DNA of 64,000 nt from Buddleja alternifolia (GCA_019426215.1 CM033400.1:16476568-16540567), one strand, 5' to 3'. Shown: positions 22,691-34,217, numbered from the stretch's first letter. Notes: generated by a model not told the origin, from the letters alone. Made by a program: numbers and translations.

Positions 22691-23815
22691 TCACATATAC
22701 AATTCATCATCACTTATAGCCAAGTCATCGTCACTATCAATTGATTGTGAATCACCTAATGAGATAGGATTTTCTCCATCATCTTCACTTTCTTCATAAT
22801 CATCATCAATACAAGTATTTTTGTTTGTCGATAAAACAATGGACCACCTCTTATCAATAGGATCGGTGACAAAAAACACTTGATTAGCTTGTGATGCTAA
22901 AATGAAAGGTTCATCTTTGTATCCCACCCTTTGAAGGTCTACTCGAGTGAATCCTATTTCACTATTATCGACACCATGTTTATTGTCAACCCACCTACAC
23001 CCAAATACAGGCACCTGAAACCAACATAATCAAGCTCCCATACACGTTCAATCACCCCGTAATATGATAAATTGGCATAGATAGGATTATTATCTTTCGC
23101 ACTTGAGATATGCATTGCTTGAGCTACAAGACTCACACCACTATTCTGCATTGTACTTCGTTCATCTTGGTCTTTTGTATAGAATGTGCAACCATTTATA
23201 CGATAACCTGAATAACAAAATACAAGTCTGTCCCATGCCAATTGAGGTTAACATCCGTTTAGCCTCATAAGTACGATTAGGTAACACATTATCCTCAGGT
23301 AGCATGCTTTTTAATAAACCGAGTAAGTCTGTGAAACTCTTATCACTCCACCCATTGTTGGCTTTTAACTTGTATAGGTTCAGAATTGCTTTCAATCTTG
23401 TGAATTTACTACCACTATACAGTGATGTCTTTGAATCACTTGTCAAATTGTCAAACATTTTAGGACAATTTCGCAAATCCTCCTCAATCACATTTGTCAT
23501 CTCCTCCAAACGATCAGGCTCATAATCATTCATGTTGAAATCCTGTGATGGATATGATGTACCACCCAAATCATCCGACGTGACACTGTTTTCACCGTGT
23601 CTTGTCCAACGTGTGTAGCTTTTATCAATTCTATTACACACCAAATGATCTTCCAACTCATGTGGACTAATTCTCTTTCCAAAACAACAACGTAAACACT
23701 GGTAAGTGATCCTAGTTGGATCCGGTGCATGCTCAACCGCAAACTTTATGAACTCTTTCACCCCTTTCTCATACTGTTCCGACATACGATCCGCTAAAAT
23801 CCAACTTCGATCCAT
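22691..23815 (-). pseudogene. TNP2-type CACTA transposase gene with core deleted
   Basis: It starts MDRSWILADRMSEQYEKGV, a Transpos_assoc domain (usual MDRSWM start, Cys-rich middle CLRCCFGK, HGE end). It reaches the transposase entry phrase SDKSFTDLLGLLKSMLP and YEAKRMLTSIGMG. At about 23232 it jumps straight into a DUF4216-type domain (NSGVSLVAQAMHISSA, YYGVIERVWELDYV, then DEPFILASQANQVFFV). The whole Transposase_21 catalytic core and the usual DUF4218 segment are absent. A one-base shift near 23012 also splits the DUF4216 part. It ends in an Asp/Ser-rich tail (22691). It cannot catalyse transposition. Confidence 0.85.
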
Positions 23816-24215
23816 TTTGATTCTGAATTAATTAAATTAAACAATTTTATCATCAGTTGATAGTTGAATTAATTAAATAATTTTTATTTTAATTTATTTC
23901 CCATTATTCTAGAAAAAATTCGGCAGAGTAACAGCGCAAAAATTTCTACCAAGTTCTCGACTTAATCTTCTGTCAGGTAAGTTGCAACCAACAAAATTTG
24001 GATCTTACGATCCGCTAAAATCCAATTTCGATCTTAATTAATTAAATTAAATAATTTTAACATCAGTTGAGTTAAATTAATTAAATTATTTTAATTTTAA
24101 TTTATTTCCCGTTATCCAAGAAAAAATTCAGCAGAGTATCGACGCAAAAATTTCTACCAAGTTCTCGACTTAATCTTCCCCCAAACTTGCAACCAACAAA
24201 ATTTGTATCTTTCAA
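23785..24215. repeat. 221-bp direct duplication of the transposase 5' end
   Basis: Sequence beginning TACGATCCGCTAAAATCCAA occurs at 23785 and again at 24006. The copy spans the first dozen codons of the TNP2-type gene and its upstream AT-rich leader, including CAAGTTCTCGACTTAATCTTC in slightly shortened form. The second copy ends about 24215. Confidence 0.75.
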
Positions 24216-24279
24216 CCACAACAAACCCAATATTGTAATCTTTCACCCACAACAAAGCCAAAATGTCAATCTTACTATA

Positions 24280-24545
24280 CGAAAATATTGATCACCAGTT
24301 GGGTCACATAAAACATCATATTTCAATCAACTACAAATATTGATCACCAGTTGGATCACATAAATCACATAAAACTAAAAATAAAGCATCATTATATAAA
24401 TATATATTGATCACCAGTTGGCTCACATAAAGCATCATATTCCAACAACTACAAATATTGATCACCAGTCAGATCACATAAATCACATAAAACTACAAAT
24501 AAAACATCATATTTTCAACAACTAAATATAAATATAGATCATCAG
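24280..24545. repeat. Repeats of GATCACCAGTTGGATCACA in the CACTA element
   Basis: Five close variants of ATTGATCACCAGTTGGATCA occur at about 24289, 24346, 24409, 24459 and 24530, separated by AT-rich spacers with ACATAAA and CATCATAT words. The pattern is an irregular minisatellite with 50-63 bp (and one longer) spacing. Confidence 0.7.
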
Positions 24546-24689
24546 TTGGATCAATGTACCCTAAACCTAACCACAATTTAATCTCAAATCAAACATAATT
24601 AACACCCGACTAACCCAAATTAATACTAAATTCAGTCAAATCCCTATTTCCCTTAAATTTTTCAATAAATAGGCAAATCTCAAGAATAT

Positions 24690-25085
24690 ACACAAATATA
24701 CATACACCTACACATACACAAATATATATACATACACTCACATATACACAAATATACATACACCCACACATACACAAATATATACATACACCCACACATA
24801 CACAAATATATATATACATACACCCACACATACACAAATATATATACATACACCCACATATACACAAATATATATACATACACCCACACATACACAAATA
24901 TATATACATACACCCACATATACATACACCCACACATACACAAATATATATACATACACCCACATATACATACACCCACACATACACAAATATATATACA
25001 TAAACCCACATATACATACACCCACACATACACAAATATATATACATACACCCACATATACATACACCCACACATATACAAATAT
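24690..25085. repeat. Minisatellite of ATACACCCACACATACACAAAT type
   Basis: About fourteen imperfect tandem units of roughly 22-36 bp combine ATACATACACCCACA with TACACAAATATATAT. Long reverse-strand frames across it (repeats of CVGVCI and MCGCMY) are translation artefacts of the repeat. It lies upstream of the transposase gene within the CACTA element. Confidence 0.9.
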
Positions 25086-25097
25086 TTAACTCTATAC

Positions 25098-25101
25098 TCT
25101 A

Positions 25102-25136
<35 letters not shown>

Positions 25137-25545
25137 TTATCTAACAAAATATACCCATTAAATGGCGTTGGTCGGCGGCGGCGGCGATCCTTATGTATAT
25201 ATATATATATAAAGAGTTAAATATATATATATATATAGAATATATACATATATATGCACATATATATATATATCTAGAAAGAGAAAGAGAGAGAGAGAGA
25301 GAGATACCGAAAGAGGGGAGGACCGGACGACGGCGAATGTCGGTGGCGGACGGCGGCGGATGTTGGCGGCGAGAGGTCGAGTAGAGAGAGAGAAATAGAT
25401 AGAGAGAGAGAAAAACCGAGAGAGAGAGACCGAGAGAGAGCGCGAGAGAGAGAGAGGTGGTGGTGGTGGTGGGGTGTAATAGTGAGAGAGTTGAGAGAGA
25501 GAGTGAGTGTGAGAGAAGAAGGGGAGGCGGCCGGGTTAAGAAAAC
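25098..25545. repeat. Cluster of microsatellites: (GT)n, (TA)n, (GA)n
   Basis: Consecutive simple repeats: GT run near 25100-25125, TA runs near 25125-25275, GA runs near 25278-25510, a GTG run near 25457-25472 and CGGCGG words near 25165-25190 and 25330-25370. Open frames over it are low complexity and not coding. Confidence 0.9.
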
Positions 25546-25555
25546 CCGGCCCCCT

Positions 25556-25900
25556 ACGACAGTGGATTGACCACGAACTGCTGCCATATGTAACTTTGTG
25601 ACGGCGGTTCGGCCCGAACCGCTGTCACATTTAATTTTTAGCTTTTTTTTTTTGTGACAGCGATTCAGTCAAACCGCTGTCATAGATGGGTTTATGACAG
25701 CGGTTCGATTGAACCGCTGTCATACGTATGGTCTATGACAGCGGTTCGACTGAACCGTTGTCGTATCCAATTTTTTTTTAAAAAAAAATTCTGACGTCAT
25801 ATGACAGCGGTTCGGATCGAACCGCTGTCATAGGTCCGAACCGAGTACCCTTATTCCAGCGGTTTTTCAAAACCGCTGTAATAGGTACGCTGTAATAGGG
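25556..25900. repeat. Right subterminal hairpin array of the CACTA element
   Basis: Six hairpin units of the same TATGACAGCGGTTCG...CGAACCGCTGTCATA design as the left array, ending with CCAGCGGTTTTTCAAAACCGCTG close to the terminus. Matching arrays at both ends define the element. Confidence 0.85.
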
Positions 25901-27485
25901 TTTTTTTGTGGTTACAAGATGGCAAGATGTGCGAGGATTTGGCAGATTTGGGAGGTCAACTTCGATGGCCCGATTTACCCGTTGATCGATTGGGTTTTGG
26001 AATAAAATTTATATGGTGAGAAATCTGAGGTCGTTGTGAATCTGTAGTTATAAATTTGTGTTGGGTATCATGCTAAATGGAAGAGCAAAAAAAAAAAAAA
26101 AAAGTGGAAACAGTGAGGATGCACGAAGGAAGGCGGAAGCGCATGGTTGAGTTATCTCGTGTAAATTTTGACTGATCCAAATCAATTTTATGGTGTCTTT
26201 GTAGATGAGGTAAGTGTTGGATGATATATCTTTCCTCGACCTTTGATAATTCGATATTAACCGTATAGTATTTGGTTACTATCAATTGAGTTGATATGAT
26301 CGTATTGATGAGTATAGTTATTTGGAATAGGTAATTGCACTTACGAGATAGGTTGAGCATCACTCGAATTCTCGACTTGAGCTTGGTATTCGATTGGACG
26401 AGGTGAGTTGCCTCGCAAAATTATATTTATATGTCTTTCAAAACTGGAAGGAAGTTTTACTACGTCCTATATATATGTATACGCATTTGTCATTGTTGAA
26501 AATGATTTCCAAGAAGGTATATCTTCAACACACGTTTGACACTTATTTACTAAAATTGACTGATTATTGTATCATGAGCCAAAAGGCCACTATTGCATCA
26601 AATGTGAAATTATGTGATTGCATATTGTATATGGTTAAGTGTCCGGCGTGGATAGGGCTAGGGTTCGGCTGGACAAGCACGGGCCTACGGTCTTAAAACG
26701 GTTCCCGCTATCCATGGCCAAAACCCCCAACACCCAAAGACAGAGTGTTCTGAGGGTAAGTGGGTCGTAGGAATTGAATTGTGGCATTCCCAGGATATGA
26801 CCAACCGGGTTTCGCGAGCCTAAGTGGGGAGGCATAAGGTGATGGCTTTGAAGCCAATTGTTCAGGGGTGACAAGGAAGAAGCAGCGGGACCCAAAGTGC
26901 TATGAGCAAAGTCATCGGACGCGATGCTACTGCTAACATGGCCCCCTACTGCTTAAATGTGAAATGTAAAGTTACTGTAACTGCCTATTGATTGAATGCA
27001 TATACTAAGTGTTTATACTAAAGTTTTGGTGTCATATCACCTATTGCTTAATTACTATCATGAACGTAAATTTTATTTTAACTACTTCAATGATTTTCTG
27101 AAAAATAAAAAGTATTATGGATTTCATCTCATCAACTTATGGTTTTTGGGTCTAAAAACTATTTTAAGCACCTTCAACACGAACACTAGCTCTCACTAAG
27201 CCTTTGCTTACGTATTTCACTTTCTTCCTCCCAGTTAGAGGTGAGTTGAGCAATGAGACTGGCTTGGAGGATCACAAGTGTAGACTTAGAAAATCCTTGA
27301 GGTAAACACTGGTAGTTTTATTCAAGGATGTTAAGTTGCTTCCCGATATGGTTGATAGTTTCAGGGTTGGGACCCTAAGATACATTGGTAAATTGGGTCC
27401 AGATGTCGAATTAAACTATTGCAATGATACACTTATGTATTCAAGTTGGGTCCTTTATAACTAAATTTTGGGGCGTGACAACCAA

Positions 27486-28200
27486 TGATGAAGACATTCT
27501 CTTAGTCTAAATATATGTTGATGATATTATTTTCGGATCTACTAATAAGCGTCTGTGTGAGAAATTTTCAAAAATGATGCAAGAACAATTTGAAATGAGC
27601 ATGATGGGTGAATTAACTTTCTTTTTAGGATTACAAGTTAAACAACTCCCCTAATGGCATATTTATTAACCAAGCTAAATACACACGAATGATTAAGAAA
27701 TTTGGTATGGAAAATGCATCATCTTCGAAAATTCTAATAAGCCAAACACTTAAGTTAGATAAAGATGAAAGTGGGAAGAAGGTTGATATCACTAATTATA
27801 GAGGTATCATTGGATCACTTCTTTATCTTACTACTAGTAGACCTGATATTATGTTTTCGGTATGCATGTGTGAATGCTTTCAAGCCAATCCTAAAGAGTC
27901 ACACTTTATTACTACCAAGAGAATCCTTAAATACCTAAAAGACACACAACATATGGGCTTATGGTATCCAAGGGACTCTTTTTTTGAACTAATTGGTTAC
28001 TTAGATGCAGATTTTGCAGGATGCAAAATAGATCGAAAAAGTACTAGTGGTACATGTCAATTTCTAAGTGATAGGTTAGTTTCATAGCATTGTAAGAAAC
28101 AACAATCGATAGCTACCTTTACAGCTGAAGTCGAGTATGTAGCTGCAGGAAGTTGTTGTGCACAAATTTTATGGATGAGACAAATTTTATGTTATGTCAA
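27486..28200 (+). pseudogene. Copia reverse transcriptase 3' half and RNase H, internal II
   Basis: It opens with NDEDILLV, one stop, then YVDDIIFGSTNKRLCEKF, the YVDD catalytic box of copia reverse transcriptase. MSMMGELTFFLGLQVKQ follows, then after a shift TSRPDIMFSVCMCECFQANP and ILKYLKDTQHMGLWYP. RNase H shows YLDADFAGCKIDRKSTSGTC, then KKQQSIATFTAEVEYVAAGSCCAQILWM, with the Asp and Glu catalytic positions kept. A stop at 28085 and the truncated end at about 28200 make it non-functional. It continues the gene interrupted at 17018. Confidence 0.85.
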
Positions 28201-28251
28201 TATGTTTGGTTCTGGAAGGAAGAACAGGGTTTTGAGTGTCTTTCTTTTGAA

Positions 28252-29372
28252 CATGGTCATGAAGATGTACTTGTGACATCAAGTCTGTCATTAGAGTAGT
28301 TAGATTCAAATCACCTGTTGGTGGAATCGACCTCGAAGTGCGACTTGATGGGCAAGTAGCATTGTTAACTGATTTGCAATATGGAATTTATTCTCTCATA
28401 AGTGAATGAGTAAAATATCCTATGCGATCATGAATAAGTGAGGATGAAAGTCTTTAGCCAAAGCATTTAAATACCTCGACTTATTATGAGCTTAGGCATA
28501 TGGTCAAGTTATATGAGTTTGACTTTAAACCATGACTCTTACTTGACTGGGATATAAGAATAAAAGGTTTATACACGTACGGTATTCACGGCGTAAAGGT
28601 TTGGAATGATCCTATTCATTCGTTCTCAATTGGGTTACGGTGTGAGCCACGAGACTGGTTAGGTGTCACTCACACCCCTTTGGATTCCTCCCAATTGCCT
28701 TTTGACACGAACCTAAAGAGTCGCGCTTAAAGGAAGTGCAAAAAGAAAAACATGGGAAAAAGACTTGAGAGAAATTCACGGCATTGAATGCCGTAATTAA
28801 TTAATTAATTATTGGATAATTTAATTAATTAATTAAATTAATGAGTTAATTAATTTCTTGGAGAAATTGAATTATAAATTAATTAGGAATTGAACTAATT
28901 GGATTATCAATTTATTTATTGGATAAATAAATTATCCAATTAATTAATTAGCAAGCACGACGAAAGCCCGAAGGCTTCCGAGCCCACTAAGGGGTGGCCA
29001 AATGGAAGCCCAAATAGGGCTCTTGCATGCTAGTGTTATTGTTTCATAATGATATAAATATATCACAAGGTGAAAAATAACACAAGACAATTTACATAAC
29101 TTTCTCTCCAAGAAAAAGTCTCCCACCTCTCTCTCTCTCTCTCTAGCCGTCTTTGACAAGGAAGAAAGGAGAAGTTTTTCGTTTTTGATTCCGGCGTGAC
29201 GAATTAGAGACGTTGGCAAATTCGGCGTTAGAGAAAAGGATCACGTTCAGAAATCAACATACGCGAGAACGGTAATTTTTCTATACACAATTAAACACGA
29301 GGATTAGAGATGATTCGGGCTTTGGGAATTAAATTTACTTTCCGCTGCGTTTTATTCATATAATTCCCAACA
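28252..29372 (+). mobile_element. 5'-truncated LTR (family C)
   Basis: It begins in mid-LTR (TGAAGATGTACTTGTGACATC) and ends TAATTCCCAACA. Shared phrases with full-length C LTRs include GTGGAATCGACCTCGAAG, GAGTCGCGCTTAAAGG and the TTAATTAA-rich block (28795-28950). About 450-480 bp of the LTR 5' end is missing. It separates RNase H from the extra ORF of internal II. A GA/CT run lies at 29118-29145. Confidence 0.75.
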
Positions 29373-30083
29373 CCAACCACCACTCATCTCAGAGGTTATA
29401 GCAGAGGCACACTTAGATGATGTAAGTGTTGCTGAAGACGCTACAGAACCAACTTTGGAAGAAGTTAACATACTTTAACCTTGTCATTTCTTCAAGCTAG
29501 ATCCTATCAAGACAATTGATCATTCAATCAATTACATGCCACCAGCTTTAGAAGAAGATTTCATTCCCGTAGGATACAATGAAGATCGATATGTGATCAC
29601 GAAAAATGAAATAGCAATGATGGTAGAGTGTGAAAATTCAATTTGTCAGATGATATTTAGTTCGGAGTTAACAGATGTCAAGCGTGCATATTACTTGGCC
29701 ATTGCTAATGATGAGGAAGTCGATCAAATCCCCGCTTCAATTGAATTATATGAAAAGCATAAAGGCAAAAAGACTTACCTTGCTGATGTGGAGTTGGCAT
29801 ATTTCTTGGATATGGGGCACAACAAGCCATCTGGATTTGCTCTAAGAAATTACAAAATCAGAGTTTATGAGCGTCTACCTGTTGAGTTCCTCAATCCATC
29901 AGAGAAAATCTTGAACCGAGATGGTTATTCGCACTTTCCAGAAGTGGTGCATAGTGTTGCGAATAAAAATTCGAAAAATCCACTTCGTCTATGGAGAAAC
30001 AAGGGTGCACAGCGTTCATCATTAATTTTATCCGAGAAGAAGCTGACGACCTCTTCAATAGCATCTGGAATGCTAGCTATCAT
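29373..30083 (+). pseudogene. Extra 3' ORF of internal II, first part
   Basis: Immediately after the LTR a Glu-rich segment reads to a stop near 29476; the main frame starts at 29536 (MPPALEEDFIPVGYNEDRY). It includes EKILNRDGYSHFPEVVHS and NPLRLWRNKG, matching 10560-10680 of internal I. A frame change near 29990 moves to INFIREEADDLFNSIWNASYH, which the solo LTR at 30084 interrupts; the same frame continues at 31796 with DRYRLEKIRDILHKG. Confidence 0.65.
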
Positions 30084-31790
30084 TGTTGGGAATGTGCCCT
30101 CGATGCCAATGAGGAGTTAGAATATAAGGCACGAGTTTATATTGTGCAACCTCTAATTAATACAAAGGCAATAGTATGTTGTTCATATAATTCTTGATAG
30201 CATCTATAGTCTTAAATGAACAACTAGTCCATGTGTGTCAAGGCAAACCTTCGCACTCCTTATAGTGGTTAAAGAGATGGGCACTGGAAGGGTTTGATAC
30301 TTGATCACTTAAATGGTTCGCAAGTCGGAGAATCTCAATTGGGCATTGAGATTCGTATGGACATATATGATACATGCTCTGATAAAGGAGTGTCAGTCGA
30401 ACACTGTGGAATAGTGGGAGTTTGTGTCATAGATACATTGATGGGATTAGTGTATTCAAACACAGCTCATAGTAATCCGATCACATGGGTTTTTACTTAG
30501 TGACTGTCAATGATTGGATTACTGAATATGAAGGTATGCGTGAGCCTTAGACCTGAGGAGTCACGGTTACAGTGTGCTTGTGACGTTGGATTGTGTCATC
30601 AGATTAGTTAAGCCCAATTCACCCGTTGGTGGGATAGACCTTGAAGTGCGTTCCAATGGGCAAGTAGCGTATGAGGTGATTTCCAATAGGGAATTCACTG
30701 TCTCAAAGTAAATGAGAAGTATCCTATACGATCATAGGTAAATGAGATTGAAAGTCTTTGGCCAGCGCTGATAAACTAACTCGTGTTTAGTAATCTCATA
30801 TTACTATGATTCCTAGCATAGCATCGAGTCCTGTGAGTTTGACATATTCCATGACTCTCACTCGATCGGGATACGTCAGTGAAGAGCTTATACCTATACG
30901 GTATTCATAATCTAGAGGTTCGTAATGACATAGTCATTTCGTTCTAGGTTAGGCTACTATGTGGGGCTATGGTGCTGGCTAGGTGTCACCCACATCCTTT
31001 AGAATCCTCCCATTACCAATCGAGCTGAACCGAGAGAGTCGTGCTACAAAAGAATTGACGTGAAAATCAAGTCTTGTATTTGGAGGGTGTTTTAGTAATT
31101 TGTCCTTGGGAAGGACAAATTAATTAGTTGGACGAATTAATTAATTGGACAAATTAATTTAATTGGTTGTTTAGTTGGATTAAACAATAGTAAATTAAAT
31201 TAATTAGTTTGAATATTTAATTGACTAGGTTAGTTAAATATTTAAACTATAATATTAGTTAATTAATTAATTAATAAGAATACTCATTTAATCAATATAT
31301 ATTTAATTGGATTAAATATTAATTGATTAAATTTATTGAACTAAGTTAATTGGGTCAACATGGCCCAATTATTTGTCCAATAAGGCCCATATGGGCATGT
31401 GTGTGATCCGGTGAGCTTAAGTTGGAGGATTTATTTAATCCTCCAACACAAGCTAGAGAACACAGTTAAAAACATAACGTGAAATCTTCCACCAGAAAAT
31501 ACTAGACAGAGAAAACTCTTCTTCCAACTCATTCTCGCCTAGCCGCCATGGAGATTGGAGATGGAGATTTTTCAGAGTCCATTCCTGCGTGATGATCTAG
31601 AGACGGTACAATTGAAACGTTGGAGAAGATTGAAGATTCGAGAGGTTTAAACATTGAATACGCGAAAAGGTAAGTTTTTCGTATTCATCTTTTTCTTGAT
31701 TAAAATCGATGAAAGCTACAAATTGATCTTGGTTTAGGAATCTAGATCTATTTTTCATTTTCGTTGCGCATGCCGACAGGATTCCTAACA
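30084..31790 (+). mobile_element. Solo LTR (family C), TSD ATCAT
   Basis: It starts TGTTGGGAATGTGCCCTCG and ends AGGATTCCTAACA, 1707 bp, flanked by perfect ATCAT duplications (30079-30083 and 31791-31795). Removing it rejoins the extra ORF in frame. It is an almost full reference for family C: a box with GTGGGATAGACCTTGAAGTGCG, a TTAATTAA-rich block (31110-31340) and GGCCGCC-type transcribed leader. It contains no coding sequence. Confidence 0.9.
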
Positions 31791-31795
31791 ATCAT

Positions 31796-34060
31796 GTGGA
31801 CAGATACAGATTAGAGAAGATTAGAGACATTCTTCATAAGGGAATTACAGCCATATACAACGCTGGGGCTGAATTCTGCATGAATGAATTAAGGTGGTGT
31901 GAGGCATATGTGGGCAACAAATACACTTTTCACGAGTTAGTTAACGCTCCGCATTTATTCGGCATAGGCATGCATGACAAGAAGCGTCATTTTGCTAAGT
32001 ATTGGCTCCAGAAGCATCAAATACGAGTAGGGACAATCAAACAAATGGCCAAGCATCAGATATCAGGTTGAAACCTTTCTGGGAGAAGCGTTACAAAGAC
32101 TTGAAGAAACTCCTCTCACCTTCTACAACAGAGCGTCTACCAGTGGTACTTGCTTAGTATCTGATCCGACCGTCTCTCCCAGCCTTAGTGACGAAAATGT
32201 GAGGCAAATGATCAAGATCACGACTCCCATCAAGCATTTTGATCACATATTCACAACAAATCTCCTCAAAATCAATGGCTCAGTTATTAATCCTTTTAGG
32301 GGATATATTTTACTCCCTTCCATCCGCAAATAAGTGAGCGGTCATACGCCTTTGTGTTATCCTTGTTGGAACGCAATCAAAGGATCTCTAAAGCTATTTA
32401 TCCTTATCTTGAAGAGTACTTCAGAGTCTATGTCAAAGGAACAATTTTGTCTCGCCTCCCGACCAACCAAATCATAGCCTTTTCTCTTTATTTTTGCACC
32501 GATTCACTCTTCTTCATTCCTTCGGTGAAGTCAAGGCTATATCCAATTCATGTGATGGACATCTTAGGTCCAATGTGGGTTAGAGCCATGGACAGTCCTC
32601 TCCGCACATTCATTGCTAGCACCTACATGTCAACGAATAGCATCTATGAGCTTATTGACATTGCTACAGATTTCCATACCGGTACAACATTTGGTAAACT
32701 TAACTTTCAATTTAATTATTATCATCGCATGCTGCTAGCCCCCATGGAAGTACCTGTGATAGAAAAAGTCCCCTCAGTTGGGCGCATTGCTGATAACGCT
32801 TAAGTGGACTTAGTTGCTCCAAGTGTCCAAACAAAACAGAACTTCAAGCGCCTGTTGTGGTCGCTATTGCTGAAACTTCAATTATTCATGAGGTTGCAAG
32901 TGTTTCTGATGCTGAGATTGAGTGTGCATCCACAACTACTGAAGCGTCTCTACCAGAGTCAAAGCTTGACGCTAGTGTTGCAGAGTTTGTTGATCAATTG
33001 GGATAAGCGCAAGGTAAAGCGTTTGATTCAGCAACTCAATCTTTCCTTGAATCCTTAAAGATCATTACAAAGTTTAAGCCTAAATCGGTTACTCAAATGA
33101 TTATCTCAAGTGAAGCTGGTAAGGAGTTTACTCCTATTCTGAGAAATGCATTAGATAGAGTGCGCGATCATGTTTCAAATGGTGTTGATGCTCTCTTTTG
33201 GATTCAAGAAGACCTTGCTAAGATCGAATCACAAAATTTGGACACTCAAATTGTTCACATGCGCGGAGCTGCTCAAGATGCTGAAAGTCTTAAATTGTTT
33301 CAAGAAACTGCTGACGCTAACCGTGTAGCTCAAATTGAAATGAAAGAGCACTTCGACAAGCGTTATGACAATCTAGCAAGTTCTATTTCTCAAATTGCTC
33401 ATTGGGTCGGTATTCTAGCAAAAGACATTCTGAAGACTGATGATGGCAATAAAGGGAGAAAGAGGAAGGCGCCAAGTTCAAGAGCTACCAGTTCATCTGC
33501 AAAGCGTCAAAAACTCAAAGTGTTCCAAGTCCAATTATTCCTCTCCCTCCTCTGCTCAATATTGAGTCCCGTTACCCAACTTGGGTTGCTACTGTTGGAG
33601 AGCCTAGTCGCACATCTGGGTTTCCTCCAATAAAGCAAAGAACGGATCTACCAATGTCTTCACAAGTGTACTTAGAACAATTCGACTTTCCGATTGAACG
33701 AGCGACTCTTTTCCAGAGCCAACTGATCCAAAAGAAATTGTTAAGGAGAAGCAAATGCCAGAGTTTGATCAAATGTATAGAATCTGTCTAAGGCATATTG
33801 GCATTGATCCATCAAAATGGGATAAGTACTGGATTGCTTTCAAGGAAATAAGTAAAGAAGAAAAGAAGACCATCGTTAATACAGACCATGTTGCGACGAG
33901 AGCTCTAGATGATCTTCTTACCGAAGCAATCAGAGCTGAAATATCCAGAAGATACAACTTAATAAAGAAGCGCAAGCGTTTAGAGACCTCTTTAAAAATT
34001 CCTTTATCTATATTCGTGTCTCCTTTGTATCTTTTATCTTTAGCTGTAAATGCTTTGTAA
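31796..34060 (+). pseudogene. Extra 3' ORF of internal II, second part (broken)
   Basis: Open pieces in changing frames: 31796-32071 (CEAYVGNKYTFHELVNAPHLFG), 32354-32803 (YLEEYFRVYVKGTIL, YHRMLLAPMEVP), 33097-33633 with a coiled coil (ERFDKR-like EHFDKRYDNLASSISQIAHWV) and 33755-34060 (ICLRHIGIDPSKW, EEKKTIVNTDHVA). The last two match 42-777. Several stops and shifts show long decay. The region ends 150 bp before the polypurine tract. Confidence 0.65.
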
Positions 34061-34203
34061 TTTCTTTGATATATAAAAAGTGCATTTCCAGCTAAAACAT
34101 CTCGTTGAGGCTTTAATTAACCTTATCTAACCTTAATCAAAGTTAACTTTGTAGTTTGGTTGTCTAACTCTTGAAATATAAAAGAGTGAGTATTGACATC
34201 ATC

Positions 34204-34213
34204 AAAAAGGGGG
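34204..34213 (+). promoter_or_regulatory. Polypurine tract (copy 3)
   Basis: AAAAAGGGGG just before the LTR at 34218, preceded by CATCATCAAAA and mirrored by TTTTGATGATG inside the LTR, as at the other two copies. Confidence 0.8.
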
Positions 34214-34217
34214 TAAT

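Larger units (their letters stand above)
18246..25913 (-). mobile_element. CACTA (En/Spm) DNA transposon, internally deleted
   Basis: The left terminus CACTACTACAGAAATG is a CACTA inverted repeat; the right end is degenerate (…GGGTTTTTTTGTGGTT, expected …TTTGTAGTG). Both ends carry arrays of TATGACAGCGGTT hairpins. The genes inside are on the reverse strand: a deleted TNP2-type transposase gene and a second gene joining Transposase_24 to a Ulp1 protease. No 3-bp target duplication is evident (AAT left; right end uncertain), in line with an eroded right end. The element lies inside a solo LTR. It is non-autonomous because the TNP2 core is missing. Confidence 0.85.
17019..27480 (+). mobile_element. 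Solo LTR (Del/Tekay-like), TSD ACCAA, carrying a nested CACTA element
   Basis: The insertion starts TGTGATATCCGAG and ends GGGGCGTGACA. It is flanked by a perfect 5-bp duplication ACCAA (17014-17018 and 27481-27485). Removing it restores the copia reverse transcriptase frame from KITN into NDEDILLV. After subtracting the CACTA element the LTR is about 2.8 kb with no gag or pol, hence a solo LTR. The GGGGCGTGACA end and the length suggest a Ty3/gypsy chromovirus (Del/Tekay), which is inference. Open frames at 17145-17702 and 26635-26895 are LTR sequence without protein likeness. Confidence 0.85.

Noticed and set aside
24610..25147. Three long reverse-strand frames of 110-155 codons with Cys/Tyr/Val repeats
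   Set aside because: They translate the ATACACCCACA minisatellite in all three frames and have no complexity or family likeness.
25141..25587. Reverse-strand frame rich in Ser/Leu and a forward frame rich in Arg/Glu
   Set aside because: Both come from GA, TA and GTG microsatellites.
26635..26895. 86-codon reverse frame
   Set aside because: Part of the same solo LTR downstream of the CACTA element; no likeness to a protein.
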